Part shown: positions 1-16,977 of the stretch, one piece after another
How positions within the stretch are numbered: the first letter of the stretch is position 1
How the letters are laid out: each line of letters starts with the position of its first letter
Assembly: GCA_030704615.1 (NCBI GenBank)
Contig: CM060731.1
Span: 75,372,756 to 75,436,755, forward strand
DNA: 64,000 nt
Direction of reading: 5' to 3'
Source: Takakia lepidozioides
Lineage: Eukaryota; Streptophyta; Takakiopsida; Takakiales; Takakiaceae
Notes under the pieces: generated by a model
Told to the model about the DNA's origin: nothing
Database searches by the model: none
Seen by the model: only the letters and a program-made list of their open reading frames with translations
Made by a program: the position numbers and the translations under genes

Positions 1-454
1 GGAAGCTATCCAATCTCACAACAAATCTCCATTTCTCCGTGATGACAGAATCTTGCGGCCCAGTTACTTTTCGACGTCTTTATCTCCTTTCTTCCTCAGG
101 GCATTGGGGCAGTTCAGGTGGATAGAGACTAGTTGATGGAAAAACCTGCAACAAGAAGATCGCTTGTGCCCAGTTTGTACCAGATCCGTGGGAGATTCGA
201 CTGTCTATTCCGTGGAACTCAATCTCTCACTAAAGTCTTATATTGTGAGGATCACAAATGCTTGGCAATGAGGCCGTGACCCTTGGGCAATCCCTTAAGC
301 AATAGCTACTTTTGGGCTGTTTTTTGGCTCTGGTTTTGTTTCATCTCTTGTGTTTTTCCCGTTTCACCCCATAAGCTATTTGAGCTTTCCAGGAACGTTA
401 TAAAGTACCACTAGGGTAGCCTCTGTCGTTGGCCGAAGTGTCTAGTGTCATCTA

Positions 455-750
455 AGCCCAAGGGTAAGATCTTCTATGTATCTCAGTGCGTCTCCTATGT
501 CAAGGCCCAAAAGCAACCTCTAGGATAGCCTGTCCATTTGGCCGTGTGTGAACAATTGAAATCTAAGACCAAGTGCAATTTCCTATGTATCCCAATGTGT
601 CTCCTATGTTGAGGTCCATTTAAGCCCAAGTGCAATCTTCTATTCATGTATCCAAGTGCATCTCCCGCCCATGAAGTGTCCAATGTTACCTAGTAAACCC
701 AAATGCAATCTCCTATGTATCCAAGGACCTCTCCCATGTCAAAGCCCAAT
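455..750. repeat. Four diverged copies of a ~52-bp repeat
   Basis: The phrase 'agcccaagtgcaatctcc' followed by 'tatgtatccaagtgc' and 'tctcctatgtcaaggccca' recurs at about 455-510, 566-618, 623-678 and 696-750. The copies are separated by short unrelated spacers. Divergence is high, so the repeat looks old. Function is unknown. Confidence 0.6.
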
Positions 751-1106
751 TTACGTTTTTTCATGAATTTATTGAGTAGTAATATATCCAATCATTATTG
801 GTATATCTCCCGTCGAGGCTCCAATAATTATCCCAGGAAAGCCCATTTTGCTATTTTTCGCGAATTTCCAGCAACCAAAAGTACTTGAAATTCGACATCA
901 CCAACACCGCAGGTCCAAAAATCATGAGACCAAGCCGGTGCACCCCTCCTCATTGAGGGCTTTCCAACGGTACCTGCAAGCATAGGGCTGGGCCTTGCAG
1001 TTTGGGACATCTCAAGCTATAAAACAAAATAAAACAAACAAACAAACAAACAAACGTCTCGCTTCATATATTGATTTCATTTCTTTTGTTGGCTCTTTTG
1101 TAGAGA

Positions 1107-1184
1107 GAGACTTTGCAACATGTTGAAATCAATGGAGAAAATGTGGTCAAAGGACCTTACACCGTGTCAAGGCTCCAATTGGTC
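1107..1184 (+). repeat. Dispersed repeat, copy 1 of 2
   Basis: This segment (gagactttgcaacatgttg, then caatggagaaaatgtggtca, then ccttacaccgtgtcaa, then attggtct) matches 24042-24120 at most positions in the same orientation. Both copies lie beside a (TTTG)n or (CAAA)n tract. It is probably part of an unrecognised interspersed repeat. Confidence 0.6.
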
Positions 1185-1483
1185 TGTTGTGCTCAGTCGT
1201 GCCCCTTACTCTCACCTTCCTCTTATGTTTTGCCAAAGCAAGAGAGCCCCATCGCCGTTTAGGCTCGTTTTGTTTTCTTGACATGGGTATTCAATTTAAA
1301 TGTTATAGCCCTTCTAACTATTAATTTTGATAAAACCATCAAACAGAAATCAATGATTTTCCCCAATTCTGAAACCCTCCTAAATAGGGAATCGGGGGTA
1401 GGAGGGGCTGGGGAGGATTTGACAAGGGGGCAGCCGGAGGAACCCACCTTACCTGAATCCGGCGAGAGCACAGTCAGATCGCA

Positions 1484-1946
1484 CACGTGCATTATAGTTT
1501 TTATATTATTCCTATTTTTTCCTACTATTTATGACTTTTCGTCAGATGGCTTGTGATTTCTACATGCTGCTGACGAGCTACATCCAATCAGAGCTCGGCA
1601 CGATCAATACTGGAAGGCCCTACATGACATCATGTATTAGGTGATGGCCGCTGGGTGGACCCGGCGATCCGCAGGGCCACCAGCAGGTCACCAAACGTGA
1701 TGGGGAATGTTCCTGACCAATCATTAGGGCTGGGATCCCAGGTGGCACTGTCGGAGCCATTTTCCAGCCAGGAAAGGCTTGCCACGTGGAAAAGTCCCTT
1801 GACACGTGAAGGGGTAAACCCTTTGAAGCGTTGGGTGACAGGTGTAAGGCGACCCTGTCCGATTACGGCGGGTCGGCCCTGGCGCGGATCGAAAAGGGTC
1901 GAGCTGTCCATCATGTTGGGTTGCGTCTCTGCCCATCGCCCACGTG
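1484..1946 (+). promoter_or_regulatory. Four CACGTG G-boxes upstream of the beta-glucosidase
   Basis: The palindrome CACGTG occurs at 1484-1489, 1783-1788, 1803-1808 and 1941-1946, that is 0.2-0.66 kb before the beta-glucosidase start codon. Two copies are flanked as CCACGTGG or CACGTGGC, the G-box/ABRE form bound by plant bZIP and bHLH factors. Regulation by abscisic acid or light is an inference only. No convincing TATA box was found. Confidence 0.45.
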
Positions 1947-2127
1947 GCAATAAGAAAGTGGCTATACAACAGGTGGCACTTTGTCACAGGCCCACGATGG
2001 GACTTTTTTTGCGAATTTTGCATAATTCCTTTGCACACGTAAGTTAGCTCACTTGTTTCCAGTAGCTGATCGTGAAGACTTGAAGGGAATTGTTGAGCGG
2101 GAACTGAGAATGTAAGGCGAGGACCGC

Positions 2128-2147
2128 GAGAGAGAGAGAGAGAGAGA
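2128..2147 (+). repeat. (GA)n microsatellite directly before the start codon
   Basis: A run of GA dinucleotides ends exactly at the ATG of the beta-glucosidase, so it would lie in the 5' leader. GA-rich leaders are common in plant genes and can bind GAGA-binding (BPC) factors. Whether it acts here is unknown. Confidence 0.6.
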
Positions 2148-7492
<5,345 letters not shown>

Positions 7493-7685
7493 GAGACTCA
7501 GATATGAAAGATAAAGGGAGTAGGTATTTAATTTGTAAAGAAGGGGATGTTGGGTGGCAATTCGAGTCACTCCAGGCAGGTGTCCACCGGTTATATTGTC
7601 TATTGGTAGCCAAAACCGTAGCTCAAGTTGGTAGCCTGAAAGTATTTCAGTCAAAATTGCCAGAGGAGCAAAGCTTTGCTGTATA

Positions 7686-7739
7686 GTTAGCCCAGTGGTA
7701 ACGGCATCAACAGCTTCACCAGTTGTAGTGGGTTCAAAC
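7686..7739 (+). mobile_element. tRNA-derived SINE, 5' half (split copy)
   Basis: TTAGCCCAGTGGTAACG matches a tRNA A box, and GGGTTCAAAC about 45 bases later matches a B box, the internal RNA polymerase III promoter of SINEs. The sequence stops being SINE-like exactly where the hAT-like element begins. The continuation (gttcaaactgggtggatgtc) is at 11266, after two insertions. Confidence 0.6.
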
Positions 7740-10700
7740 CAGTGTTGTGCGGATCCTGCCTTTTTAAGGAACCCGCTGAGTCCGGGTTCGGGTTTTTTTT
7801 TTCGAGCCCAGTCCGTGTCTAGATGTGTTTTTGAAATTTGGAAAATTTGGGTCCGGGTTTGTAAACATAGACTCGGGTTAGGGTCTGGGTAGTTGTTTGG
7901 AAATATTAGAGAGTTCACGAGTTTGGATCCGGATCCTAATTAATTCATTAAATAAAATAGAAAAATAAGTTTAATGAAGGATAAATTTATTTTTGGCTGG
8001 AAAAAAATTTAAATCTTAATAATGAATTTTATTTTAAGAGATATTTCTTCAAAATAATATCATGAATATGTATCGTTCATTTAACACAACAATTAAAATA
8101 AAAGTTTAAGTTCCATTTTCCATTCTTCAATATCAAGTTACGGGGCAAAGCCCCTTTTTCGAGTGTTGAGCGGTTCTCTAGTTTTGGATAGAACTTGCAA
8201 GGTAGATTCTATCTTGTGGAAAGTAAATAGAGAACCTCCGGGGCAAATACGAAAAAACATGGACAGTTAGAGAACCTGCGATGTAGGGTATGTCTCCAAG
8301 TTTCATTGTCACGGGTATGTTTTATACTGGTTCTTTAATGCAATTATCCGCCAAATCTAGTGCTCGGGTATATGGGTAGAGAACTGTATAGAGAACCGAG
8401 AGATGACCCGGTTCCGGGTCCCGGTTCTGAGTTCAAAAGTTATTATGGACAGAATAAATAAAAAATGTGCATGTATGAGATGGCCACAATTGTCAATAAT
8501 TAAGCTCATTTTCTAGCACAACTAACACTAAGATTGCACTGCTGGCAGGTTGGCATTCAGTTCTAGCATTTTCACTACCCTTCTAGGCTTCCATACTAAC
8601 CTTAGACAACCTTAGATAAACGCCCTTATACCCAGGGTATGTGTCGGGTGCAGCTACCCTTACCCTCCCCTCTCATTCCAACTTGTAGGTCAGGTTCTTA
8701 TGGATACTATCGCACTTTGTGCTTTCCAGCCGTGTAAGCCTTTTCTAGTTGTCGAATATGTTGCATCTCTACGACCCGCGAGTACCTTACTTCGGCTGAA
8801 CCTTATAAGGAGCCTATTTATGACTGACTCAGGCAGGGTTGGGTCTGTCTTCTGAAATCCAATTAGTCTCTGTTATACCTACCAGAAGAACCGATTACGG
8901 ACCAAGTCGTTACCCGTTGGCTTGGCGAATGCTGTCGTTCAGTAGCTCTAGCTATTAGAGAACCCCCGGTTCGGTGAAGTTCACGGGTAAATAGATTTTG
9001 GTATCCGCCGGTTCAATCTTCACTAGGGTATTTGAAATTTTAATACCCGAGGTTAACCCCTAATGGGACGAGGCAATTTTTGGTGGGCCCCTCCAAAACA
9101 GGACATACCCTCACGGATGAGGGTATATCTCTCAGGAAACTAACATCCACAGGGATGAACCGTATGAATGGGAGGTTACCTACTTCATCCAGCTTCTGTG
9201 AAAATTTCAGCTCATTCCACCGTGTCGTTTAGAAGATTATAAGAAATTAGCCCAAAATTTGGGGTACACTCCAAATTTAGAGTGGAAAAATGGTTTGACC
9301 AGGAAATTGGATCGACAAAATATTTTTTCCTCGCAAGATCCCATCCAAATTCCAATTATGTGACACCTAAAGCATGTTGCCCCAAAATTTCAAAGTAGAA
9401 TTCTAAAATCTTGATAAGGTTGCTTTGTATGGAAAAACAGGGGGGTCAAAAATACACCATGAAGCTCAAATGACATGTAATTCAGGCTTAGGGGGTCGAA
9501 ATTTCCTTGGAATCACAATTGTTGTAGTGAAAGTGTTCCTTGAATGATGAACTACTACCTCCGAAAAGAAATTCAAAATTCTAATAAAAATTCAGGCAGA
9601 GATTTGCATTTGTTTCCATTTGTACTTTTGTCTTGTTGTAACCCCTTCAACCTGCCACATCACTAAGTCAAACCTGCTAGACGACCAATTTTGGGCACCC
9701 TTGCACACTAAAAACATTTACCGAAGACAGGGCTTTCATTATTTTAGGATGCCATAAAGATGGGCAGGTGCATGACATCAAGGTGCACAACTTTCGTTCA
9801 GAAAGTTTTTTCATCCAAGGTCATCCAACGATTTGCCATCGTGGATGATTTCTGACGTGACCCTGACACGACCCGAAACGGGTCGCCTCGTCCATTAGGG
9901 GTTAAGGGGGCATATACCCAGGTCCGGAACCGGCGGTTCTTTCACCCAAAACCAGAGAACCGCCCAACACTGCCTTTTTCCTCCTTATGGATTCCCTCGT
10001 GAGGTTATTTTTTCCTCGCTACCTTATGTAATCCGCTTTTTTGAGTAAATTTTCCAGGGCCTTAGTTCCCTGTTCATTCCTGTTTCCCTATATATATATA
10101 GCAATTCTTTAAACATGTTAAGAATACTAATATGCCTCGAGGCTCATAGATCACTATAGCATGGATGTGTGGAATCTGGCCTAATAATATGTTTTAAATT
10201 GTTAGCACATGGCAAGCTGGGGCTTTGAAGCTTGTAATTCAGTGGTCTGGACTGCTTGTGCTCTGCAATTCCTCTCGTGAACGCTAGCAGATCTTAATCC
10301 ACTGAGTGGTGTCACCAAGTTGTGCCCTATGGGAACATAATTTACACCTCCCAAAGGAGGCGTCACACCGCTTTTGAGGTGGTATGTGGCCATTACCACT
10401 GGGCTACAGCTTGGTGGGGGCTGCGGCCTATTGCTGCTCGTCCCCTCCACACATACGACAAAATTTACCAAATCTAACGTGGACCCACATGCCCTATCTC
10501 ATATTAAGGACCCTGACCTGCTACATTGGCCCGTGGGTAGCGGGTTTAACGGGTTCTGGACCCAGCAGGCGGGTCCGGGTCCAGTTCGGGCTTCATTTTA
10601 GAAATGAACCCGGGTCAGGGTCCGGGTTTTTGGTGATACCACAGGTAACCCGGATCCTACGGTTCGGGGTTCATTTTAGAAACCCGGGTCAAGGTCCGGG

Positions 10701-10784
10701 TTTTTGGTGATACCACGGGTACGGGTAACCCGGATCCTAACCCGCCGGGTACCCGCGTTCAGAACCCGGACCCACACAACACCG
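7740..10784. mobile_element. Non-autonomous hAT-like element, 3.0 kb
   Basis: The left end CAGTGTTGTGCGGATCC and the reverse complement of the right end, CGGTGTTGTGTGGGTCC, differ at few positions. The element is flanked by the 8-bp duplication GTTCAAAC at 7732-7739 and 10785-10792. An 8-bp duplication with CAGTGTTG termini is typical of hAT transposons. No transposase is recognisable. The interior is rich in short GGGTNNCCGGGT-like phrases, especially at 7760-7870, 8330-8410 and 10540-10770. It carries a second SINE fragment near 10270-10470. Otherwise I see nothing coding in these 3 kb. Confidence 0.65.
10270..10470 (-). mobile_element. SINE-like fragment, minus strand
   Basis: On the minus strand, TAGCCCAGTGGTAATGGCC resembles the A-box head of the split SINE at 7686. 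The body contains a GGTGTGACGCCTCC / GGGAGGTGT hairpin and GACACC phrases shared with 11310-11575 and 23535-23600. The boundaries are approximate and the copy is nested in the hAT-like element. Confidence 0.4.
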
Positions 10785-10793
10785 GTTCAAACT

Positions 10794-11265
10794 GAGGTTG
10801 GGTAGCGTGTGAGCATGCTCACGTGAGCACAAGCGAATATTAAGGATATTCCCTAGATGTCTTTTAAATATTCTCCGGCAAAACTAAAATTGAGAAACTA
10901 AAAACTTTGCGAAACTTTTTTTAACTGTTCACATAGGCCCTCACAGCATCACTTAAGAAACAAGTAACACCTATACACGATAAACATGTTATCCTATAGG
11001 CGTGGGGTTTCCTCACGTTATGCGAACCGGATACCCTAGAAAATCCCAGAAAAACAAAAATCGTGGTTTTCAGTCTGGGTATCAGCAGTTTAAGCCCTAG
11101 AAAGTTATTTTCGCACTGTGAAAATAAATCTGAAGGTACTCATATGCACCGTGCCTATTAACATGTAATTCCTATGACCGCGGTTTGAAAATATTTAACC
11201 CCTATGACCGCGGGTTGCGCTCACGTGAGCATGCTCAACGCTATGCTCACATGATACCAACCCCC
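10794..11265. mobile_element. Small Mutator-like foldback element
   Basis: The left end GAGGTTGGGTAGCGTGTGAG and the reverse complement of the right end, GGGGGTTGGTATCATGTGAG, form a terminal inverted repeat continuing into CATGCTCACGTGAGC. The flanking 9-bp duplication GTTCAAACT (10785-10793 and 11266-11274) fits Mutator-like transposition. About 470 bp with no coding capacity, hence a MITE. The same family is seen at 22903-23724, and a possible end lies at 11582. Confidence 0.65.
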
Positions 11266-11340
11266 GTTCAAACTGGGTGGATGTCATGATCATGACCTTC
11301 CGACTGCGGTAGCCCTTGGGGTCAAGTGCCACCATTATTT
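11266..11340 (+). mobile_element. tRNA-derived SINE, continuation of the split copy
   Basis: The sequence starting gttcaaactgggtggatg continues the SINE head at 7686-7739. It contains GTAGCCCTTGGGGTCAAG, a phrase also found near 23545 (gccttcggggtcaagtgac). The 3' end is not clear. Confidence 0.5.
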
Positions 11341-11417
11341 ATGCTTGCTTCAGCAGTGTATCCACATTTTTTAAGTTGTAGATTGTGCATCTATGACTAT
11401 CATGAGGGACAACCAAT

Positions 11418-11580
11418 TTGTAGCCCAGTTCTAATGGGCATATACGATCACGGAAGTGGTCGTGAGTTCAATCCACCAATTGGTTCGCAAGAGAGTCCAC
11501 CTTCCCGAGGGAAGGCAGTAGCCCATGGGGAGACACCATAATTTGCAGTTCCTTTCGAGAGGTGTCATACTTTTCTTAAG
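11418..11580 (+). mobile_element. SINE-like copy
   Basis: TTGTAGCCCAGTTCTAATGG resembles an A box and GTGAGTTCAATCC a B box. They are followed by the body phrases GACACCATAA and CGAGAGGTGTCATACTT, shared with the copies at 10270-10470 and 23535-23600. A GAGGTTGGGTAGTGTGAGC sequence at 11578-11596 looks like one end of the Mutator-like MITE family, but its partner end was not found. Confidence 0.4.
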
Positions 11581-11819
11581 AGGTTGGGTAGTGTGAGCAT
11601 GATGGCATATTTTATCTTCTTGAGATTCCTAAAGAAAATGCCTCCACAAAGCGAAAATGTGTTCATTGGAGTGCATATAGGTTTTATAAGTGTATAACTG
11701 TACCAAGCCATTTATCATGGTGGCACAGTAGCACCCTGTACACGCACCAGTGCCCTCTATCCGCTAACGACTTCTATTTGTTTGTAAACATAAAACCCCC
11801 ATGACCTATCCTCACACAA

Positions 11820-13620
11820 GAGCAATATGAAAATAAGTTGGACTGCTCAACTTGCTCATGTTGTGACTGAATGAAAAATAAACGCATATCCCATGACAAT
11901 AAGGGGCCTAGGATTGAAGGGGGGTGCGAGTAGAGAGATTGTTGTTGTTGCATAGTAAGAGATTTTTTAATTAGATGATGGTTCAAGTTCCAGATTTTTA
12001 TTTTCTAAGGGGGCCTACTTGCAGAGCCTACCAAAGGGAGGCGGAAGAAAGATAATAAAATGTATACGCCTTACCTCATTATATAGTCTTTGGAGGCGGT
12101 GGTGGAGCCTTCTAGAAGGAGGGCCACCGCCTCATCCCGCTGCCTCATCCCCCTACTTATGGAAAGCTCTAAAAGTACAAGGAGGGCGTAGAGTATCTCC
12201 GCATGTCTTGGGCCCATCGCCCATCCCATGCCGTATTAAAAAAATTGTACAGCTGTCTACCTCCCATCAACCCTCCTACTTCTGCGCTAGCCTAGGCGTA
12301 TAGGTGTCTGCACCTTGTGGAGCCATTTCCCTCCTCTCCAAGCCTCCCGCGGCCCCACTGATTGGCTCTTCCCACATTGTCGGGTTGCCTGACCTTCCCA
12401 AAGTGGCCAAATGAATTGGGTACATAGTGTCCGGTATTGACAAAGTCTAATGTTCGTGTGCTGATGTGAAATAAGTTGTTATTAAAAAAAAATCATTGCA
12501 ATGAGTGAATTTTGAACTAGCCTGAGAAGCAAATTTGAAGTTACAATAATTATTGGAAGTAAATATAAATAAAACTCTATTTGGTAATGTTTATGGTAGG
12601 AGGACGGCCATATCATGCACTAAATAATCCCGGAGGACCACTCCAGGGCTCCCATTATATCTGATAATTACCTCACTTCATGGAGAGAGAGCTCCTGGAT
12701 GAAATGATCGTCTTCCCGCAATTATACAAGCAGGATAAAATGAGCGTCCTCCTAGATGACGCGCAACGATTAAGAGCGTTATTCCATGTGGGAGGAGCTC
12801 GGCCCGCAAACGAGCAATTGCTTAGCGTTTGGAGAAATAACAGAGTCCCCTCGAGCGTTTCCACAATCTTGTGTAGCTCGGCGTTTGGGTGTTCATTTTG
12901 GACTTAAGCGTGACGTGGTAGAGGATACCACCTAGTAACCAGTTGAACACATTTTGGCGCAAAGGAGTTGTAAACAACCTTCAGAGTTCGTCTTAGACTA
13001 CCAACAATGTATAAGAGCCTGGTTGCGATGGCTGAAGGTTGGCGCCTGCACAACGATGAGGGTGTCAGTGAATCACAATATTATGTAGAAGAATTTGTAG
13101 GCTATGGAATGCCACAAGGGTTGGATCAAACAAGGAAAATGAACATTGCCTGAGACGATGACATTGGTGGAGTGCAAACAACTATAGACTAGAAAAAACA
13201 TGTCAGTACTGGAGCAAACAGACGAGCTTTGATGGCCATGGTTGTCAAAAGGTGGGCAGTCATGGAGGACGAGATGGTGAAGTGTGGAGTGTTACGATCC
13301 AGAAATCAATGTTAGGAAAAGTGGGGGCAACTAGCATATGATTTCAAAAAGGTGTTTGCTTATAAAAGATGTGTTCCCTCTGGCCGTCAGAGCTACTTTC
13401 AGATAAGTCCTCAAGAGAGGAATGAGAGCAGAGGGCCCGAATTTTCCAAAAGCCATGCTTGATGAGACAGTGTACAACCGACTGTGCGAATGGTTTCCTC
13501 TGAAATCACAAGCTGTTGATCCGGGCAACCTATCCATTGACACATGATCAAGGAGACCATCAAGTAGAGGTGCATTCATCTTCAACCTAGTTTTAATTAA
13601 GCTTCAATGCAAGTTTAGGA
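11820..13620. other. No recognisable gene
   Basis: Neither strand shows a family resemblance. Open frames at 12019-12303 and 12680-12907 on the plus strand and at 13331-13585 on the minus strand are short and lack homology I can recognise. The 13006-13160 plus-strand segment reads open for about 48 codons from an ATG, without support. Confidence 0.5.
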
Positions 13621-13649
13621 AGTTTCTACTACGTAAACACCTTCAACTT

Positions 13650-16000
13650 CGTCTCATGATGTCCAATTCAGGGGTGCCTTGACATTATAGAATGCTAACA
13701 AGAAGTATGACATACATATCAATCATGTTAGGCTTCACATTTATTTCCATAGTTTTAGATGGCCCCCATCAGTGATGGTGTCATTTTGTACAAGTTCCGG
13801 GGGTGTTTTTTTCTTGAATACCTTCACTGGTGGTTCTACTTGTCCAATTTAGGACTACCATAGCATTATGGATTGTTAACAAGTAATATGATGCACCTAT
13901 CAATGTCTTTTAGGGTTCAGATTCTTTGCAAGAGCTTCAGTTGGCCCCTATCAGAGAATATATCATTTCAGTTTTGGGGCTGCTTACTCCTTGAACACCT
14001 TATGAATGGTGGCTGTAATTGTCCAATTCTGGTGAGCCATGACATTGTACATTTCTAACAGGGCTTCTGAATTTTTTCAAGAGTGTTACATGGCTCCCTT
14101 CAGAGATCATGTCATTTCTGTAACTTTTGGGGCTGCTTCCTTCTTGAACACCTTGAATGGTATCTGTACTTGTCCAATTCTGGTATGCCAAAGCATCATG
14201 GATTGCTAACTCAATGCATCTATCAATGCATTTTAGGCTTCTGAATTTTTTCAAGAGTTTTACATGGCCTCCTTCAGAAATCATGCTATTTCTGTAACTT
14301 TCGGGGTTGCTTCCTCCTTGAACACCTTGAATGGTGGCTTTACTTGTCCAATTCTGGTGTGTCATCGCAGGATGGATTGCTAACAACTAGCATGATACAC
14401 CTATCAAAACCTTTTAGGCTTCTGAATTTTCAAGAGTTCATCCATGGCCCCTCCAACGATGATGTTGTTTTTGTTATAAGTTTTCGGAGCTGCTTCCTCC
14501 TTGAACACTTTGAATGGTGGCTGTAGAGAGATGACTCCGGTCGAAACCGACGTAACTAAGAGCCACTTCGCCTCGCGCCTATTGCCCCCTTTCGGGGGTG
14601 GGCCCTATGAAACTAGAGGGTGCCCGGGGGGCACCCAACAACCAAAGGAGAAAGGGTACCCTGAGTACCTAAGAGATAGTGGATAGACCGGATTCAAGCT
14701 GCCTTTTGTTAGTGATAATAGCAGTGAGAAAGAGAGCGTATCGCCGTCAGATGGATTGCTTTAAAATATTTGTGTATGGGGGGAAAAGGGATTTTGAGGT
14801 AAATTTCGTGAAGAACAAAGATGCTGGCATTGTGGATGTTGCCTCTGGTGCCGGCAGTAATGACAGTTAGGGGGCCTGTGGATTAGCCACGTCGGCGTAT
14901 TGCGAGGATGAGCGGGGCGTATTTTTGACGTTTTTCTAGAGTGGAAGAGCCGGGGTAGCGGTCATTACAGTATGTGAATTTGATAAAGTGAATGGTGAGG
15001 TTTGGGGATGGGGTGTTAGGCGGTGGTGCGTTTATGGGCAGCCCATGCACTAGTAGAATGTCCAGACAGAGTCTGGCGGGGCATGTACAGGATGGGGGTG
15101 ATCGGCAGGAGCATGGCAGTAGCCATGAGGGTACAGTGTGGTCAGGGGGCCTGCCTTGGTAGGTTCTAACATTGATGGATGAGAACCAGTGTGTTTCAGG
15201 CTGTCATAAGAGAAGTTTATGGATGTGCCAGACGACATGGTTGTGTCGAGTAATACGAAGGCCATAAATGACAGGATGTGTGCATTGGCTAAGCAGATAA
15301 AGCCAAGTGTCACCGGTTGAATGGGTGTTAGCACAGAGCAGACAATTTGGGGAGGGAAAAAGGTGGGGCCAGAAGGTGTGTTTCCGCTGGTGTACAATGC
15401 ATATCTGAGGATTGTGTCCATTTTTGGATGTGTACTTTAGTGTGGCTAGCAGAAGTTGAGGCTTGCTTGCTAGTTTCTCGGGTAAGGGAGATAATGAGGT
15501 TTCGGATAGGACGAGGTTCCGGGGGGCCAGGAACGAGGTGGGTGAACCAGAATGGATGGGCATGGGCAACATGGATGGAGTCTAGAGTGGGATCCACCGG
15601 GGGCCGGGTGGCCCCGCGTTGGGCAAAGAGGTCAGCCATTTCGTTGCCAGTGATACCAGTGTGCTGTATTTGTCTAATTCTGGTGTGCCATGGCATTATG
15701 GATTTCTAACAACTAGAATGATGCACCTATCAATGCCTTTTAGGCTTTTGATTTTTTTTTCAAAATGTTAGATGGCCCTTTCTAGCGATGATGTTGTTTC
15801 TGTAGTTTCGGGGTTGCTTCTTCCTTGGACACCTCGAATAGGGGCTGTACTTGTCCAATTCTGGTGTGCCATGGCATAATGGATTTCAAACAACTAGTAT
15901 GAGGAACATACCAGGGCTCTTTAGGGTTTAGATTTTTTTTTCATAATTTCAGATGACACCCCTCCAATCATGATGTCATTTCTGTGGTTCCTGTCCATTT
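13650..16000. repeat. Satellite-like tandem array, ~150-190-bp units, interrupted
   Basis: The anchor phrase TTGTCCAATTCTGG, followed by 'catggattgctaac', 'cacctatcaatg', 'ttttaggcttctgaattttt' and 'ctccttgaacacc', recurs near 13650, 13845, 14020, 14172, 14345, 15673 and 15853. Spacing is 150-190 bp. The array is broken between about 14526 and 15667 by a LINE fragment. It resumes at the same point of the unit (GGCTGTA to the left, TGCTGTATTTGTC to the right). Confidence 0.7.
14526..15667 (-). mobile_element. Truncated LINE retrotransposon, RNase H end
   Basis: On the minus strand near 15610-15667 the translation HTGITGNEMADLFAQ matches the C-terminal part of an RNase H domain (HxGxxGNExAD), as in plant L1/I-type LINEs. 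Downstream, in shifted frames, come a C-x2-C pair and CTHPVIYGLRITRHN, resembling the C-terminal zinc knuckle of such elements. Everything upstream of the RNase H end (endonuclease, reverse transcriptase) is missing, as expected for a 5'-truncated LINE. At least two frameshifts are present. No A-tail is visible at the 14526 side. An 8-bp inverted pair GGGTGCCC/GGGCACCC lies near 14618-14637. Confidence 0.6.
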
Positions 16001-16069
16001 TAAACTTGAGGACGTTAGGTAGTTTCGTATGAGGGCTTTTCAATTATACCAATGTTTGGGATTGTCACG

Positions 16070-16448
16070 TCTAGGTGCTCCCGTGGACCAAGAGGGTCAA
16101 TCTTCAGAGGAGATGGGAGATGATACGTCCACCGATGTCCACAATACCAAAAATCAGCGATTATCTGGAAAAATTGTTGAATGAGCTATTTATGCAATGG
16201 AGAAAAACAGAAAGGAGATGGTGGTTGCAATGGCAACCGAGCAAGATCGGGAGGATGCTCGCCATCAAAAGGCAATGGAAAATTGGAGAAAGAACGACTG
16301 CTCAAAAGGACATTCGCCATCGGAAAGCTTGGAAGTTGGAAAAAGAACGACTAGTGTAGAACTTCGAACTAGGTCGAGGCTACATAACAGCTCTATGGAG
16401 TATTGGGGAGGAGCCAGAAACCATTGGGGACGTAATAAAAAAGCCTAG
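16070..16448 (+). pseudogene. Harbinger-associated Myb-like protein fragment
   Basis: Reading plus strand through one TGA gives an acidic stretch (SSEEMGDDTSTD), then AMEKNRKEMVVAMATEQDRE and ARHQKAMENWRKND. This highly charged helical tail resembles the C-terminal part of the Myb/trihelix-like second protein of PIF/Harbinger transposons. That protein helps bring the transposase into the nucleus. The neighbouring Harbinger transposase at 16978-18449 is convergent with it, which supports the assignment. The DNA-binding Myb domain itself is not seen, and the reading frame is broken. Confidence 0.4.
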
Positions 16449-16977
16449 CAAGTGAAATCAATGAAGTAGTTTCCAATCTATGATACGGATTGGGAGTACC
16501 ATAGAGGCCGCTCTATTTCGATGGACCCCTGCCGGAAAAATTACAATGCAGGTCGCCAGGTTTGGCAGGCTTAATGACAATATTAATTTTTTCGTCCAAC
16601 CTTCATCCATTTTTTCTGGAATTCGACACCCCCGGGTACTTTTCATTAAATTAGGTGGGCCATGTCATGATGCACGTACAGTTGACATTCTCTGTCGCAA
16701 GTCATAGTTATGATTAGCCATATCTCTCTCTGGCAAGCCATAATCATGGTTAGTGCTAAACGCTGCATTTTTAATAGGTAGGTCTCAAACTTGACGTTTA
16801 GGAGTTCACTATCGTATTTTTGTTGCAGTCGGCAGTTGCCACCTTTTCTTTCAAAGTTCATTTTTTTAAATGAAGATTATTCCAATATTTCATCTATTCC
16901 CAGGACAAAAAATTTAAATATTCGTCCTCTCTTAAAATGAATTAATTAACGTCGGAATAGAGCGACCTCTACGGTAC

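Larger units (their letters stand above)
1..2050. other. Gene-free upstream stretch with diverged repeats
   Basis: No convincing coding sequence is seen on either strand. The stretch holds the four-copy repeat at 455-750, a (CAAA)n tract near 1028-1054, a dispersed repeat at 1107-1184 that recurs at 24042-24120, and the presumed promoter of the beta-glucosidase. Short open frames at 1278-1556 and on the minus strand at 1630-2269 show no family resemblance and overlap promoter-like sequence. Confidence 0.6.
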
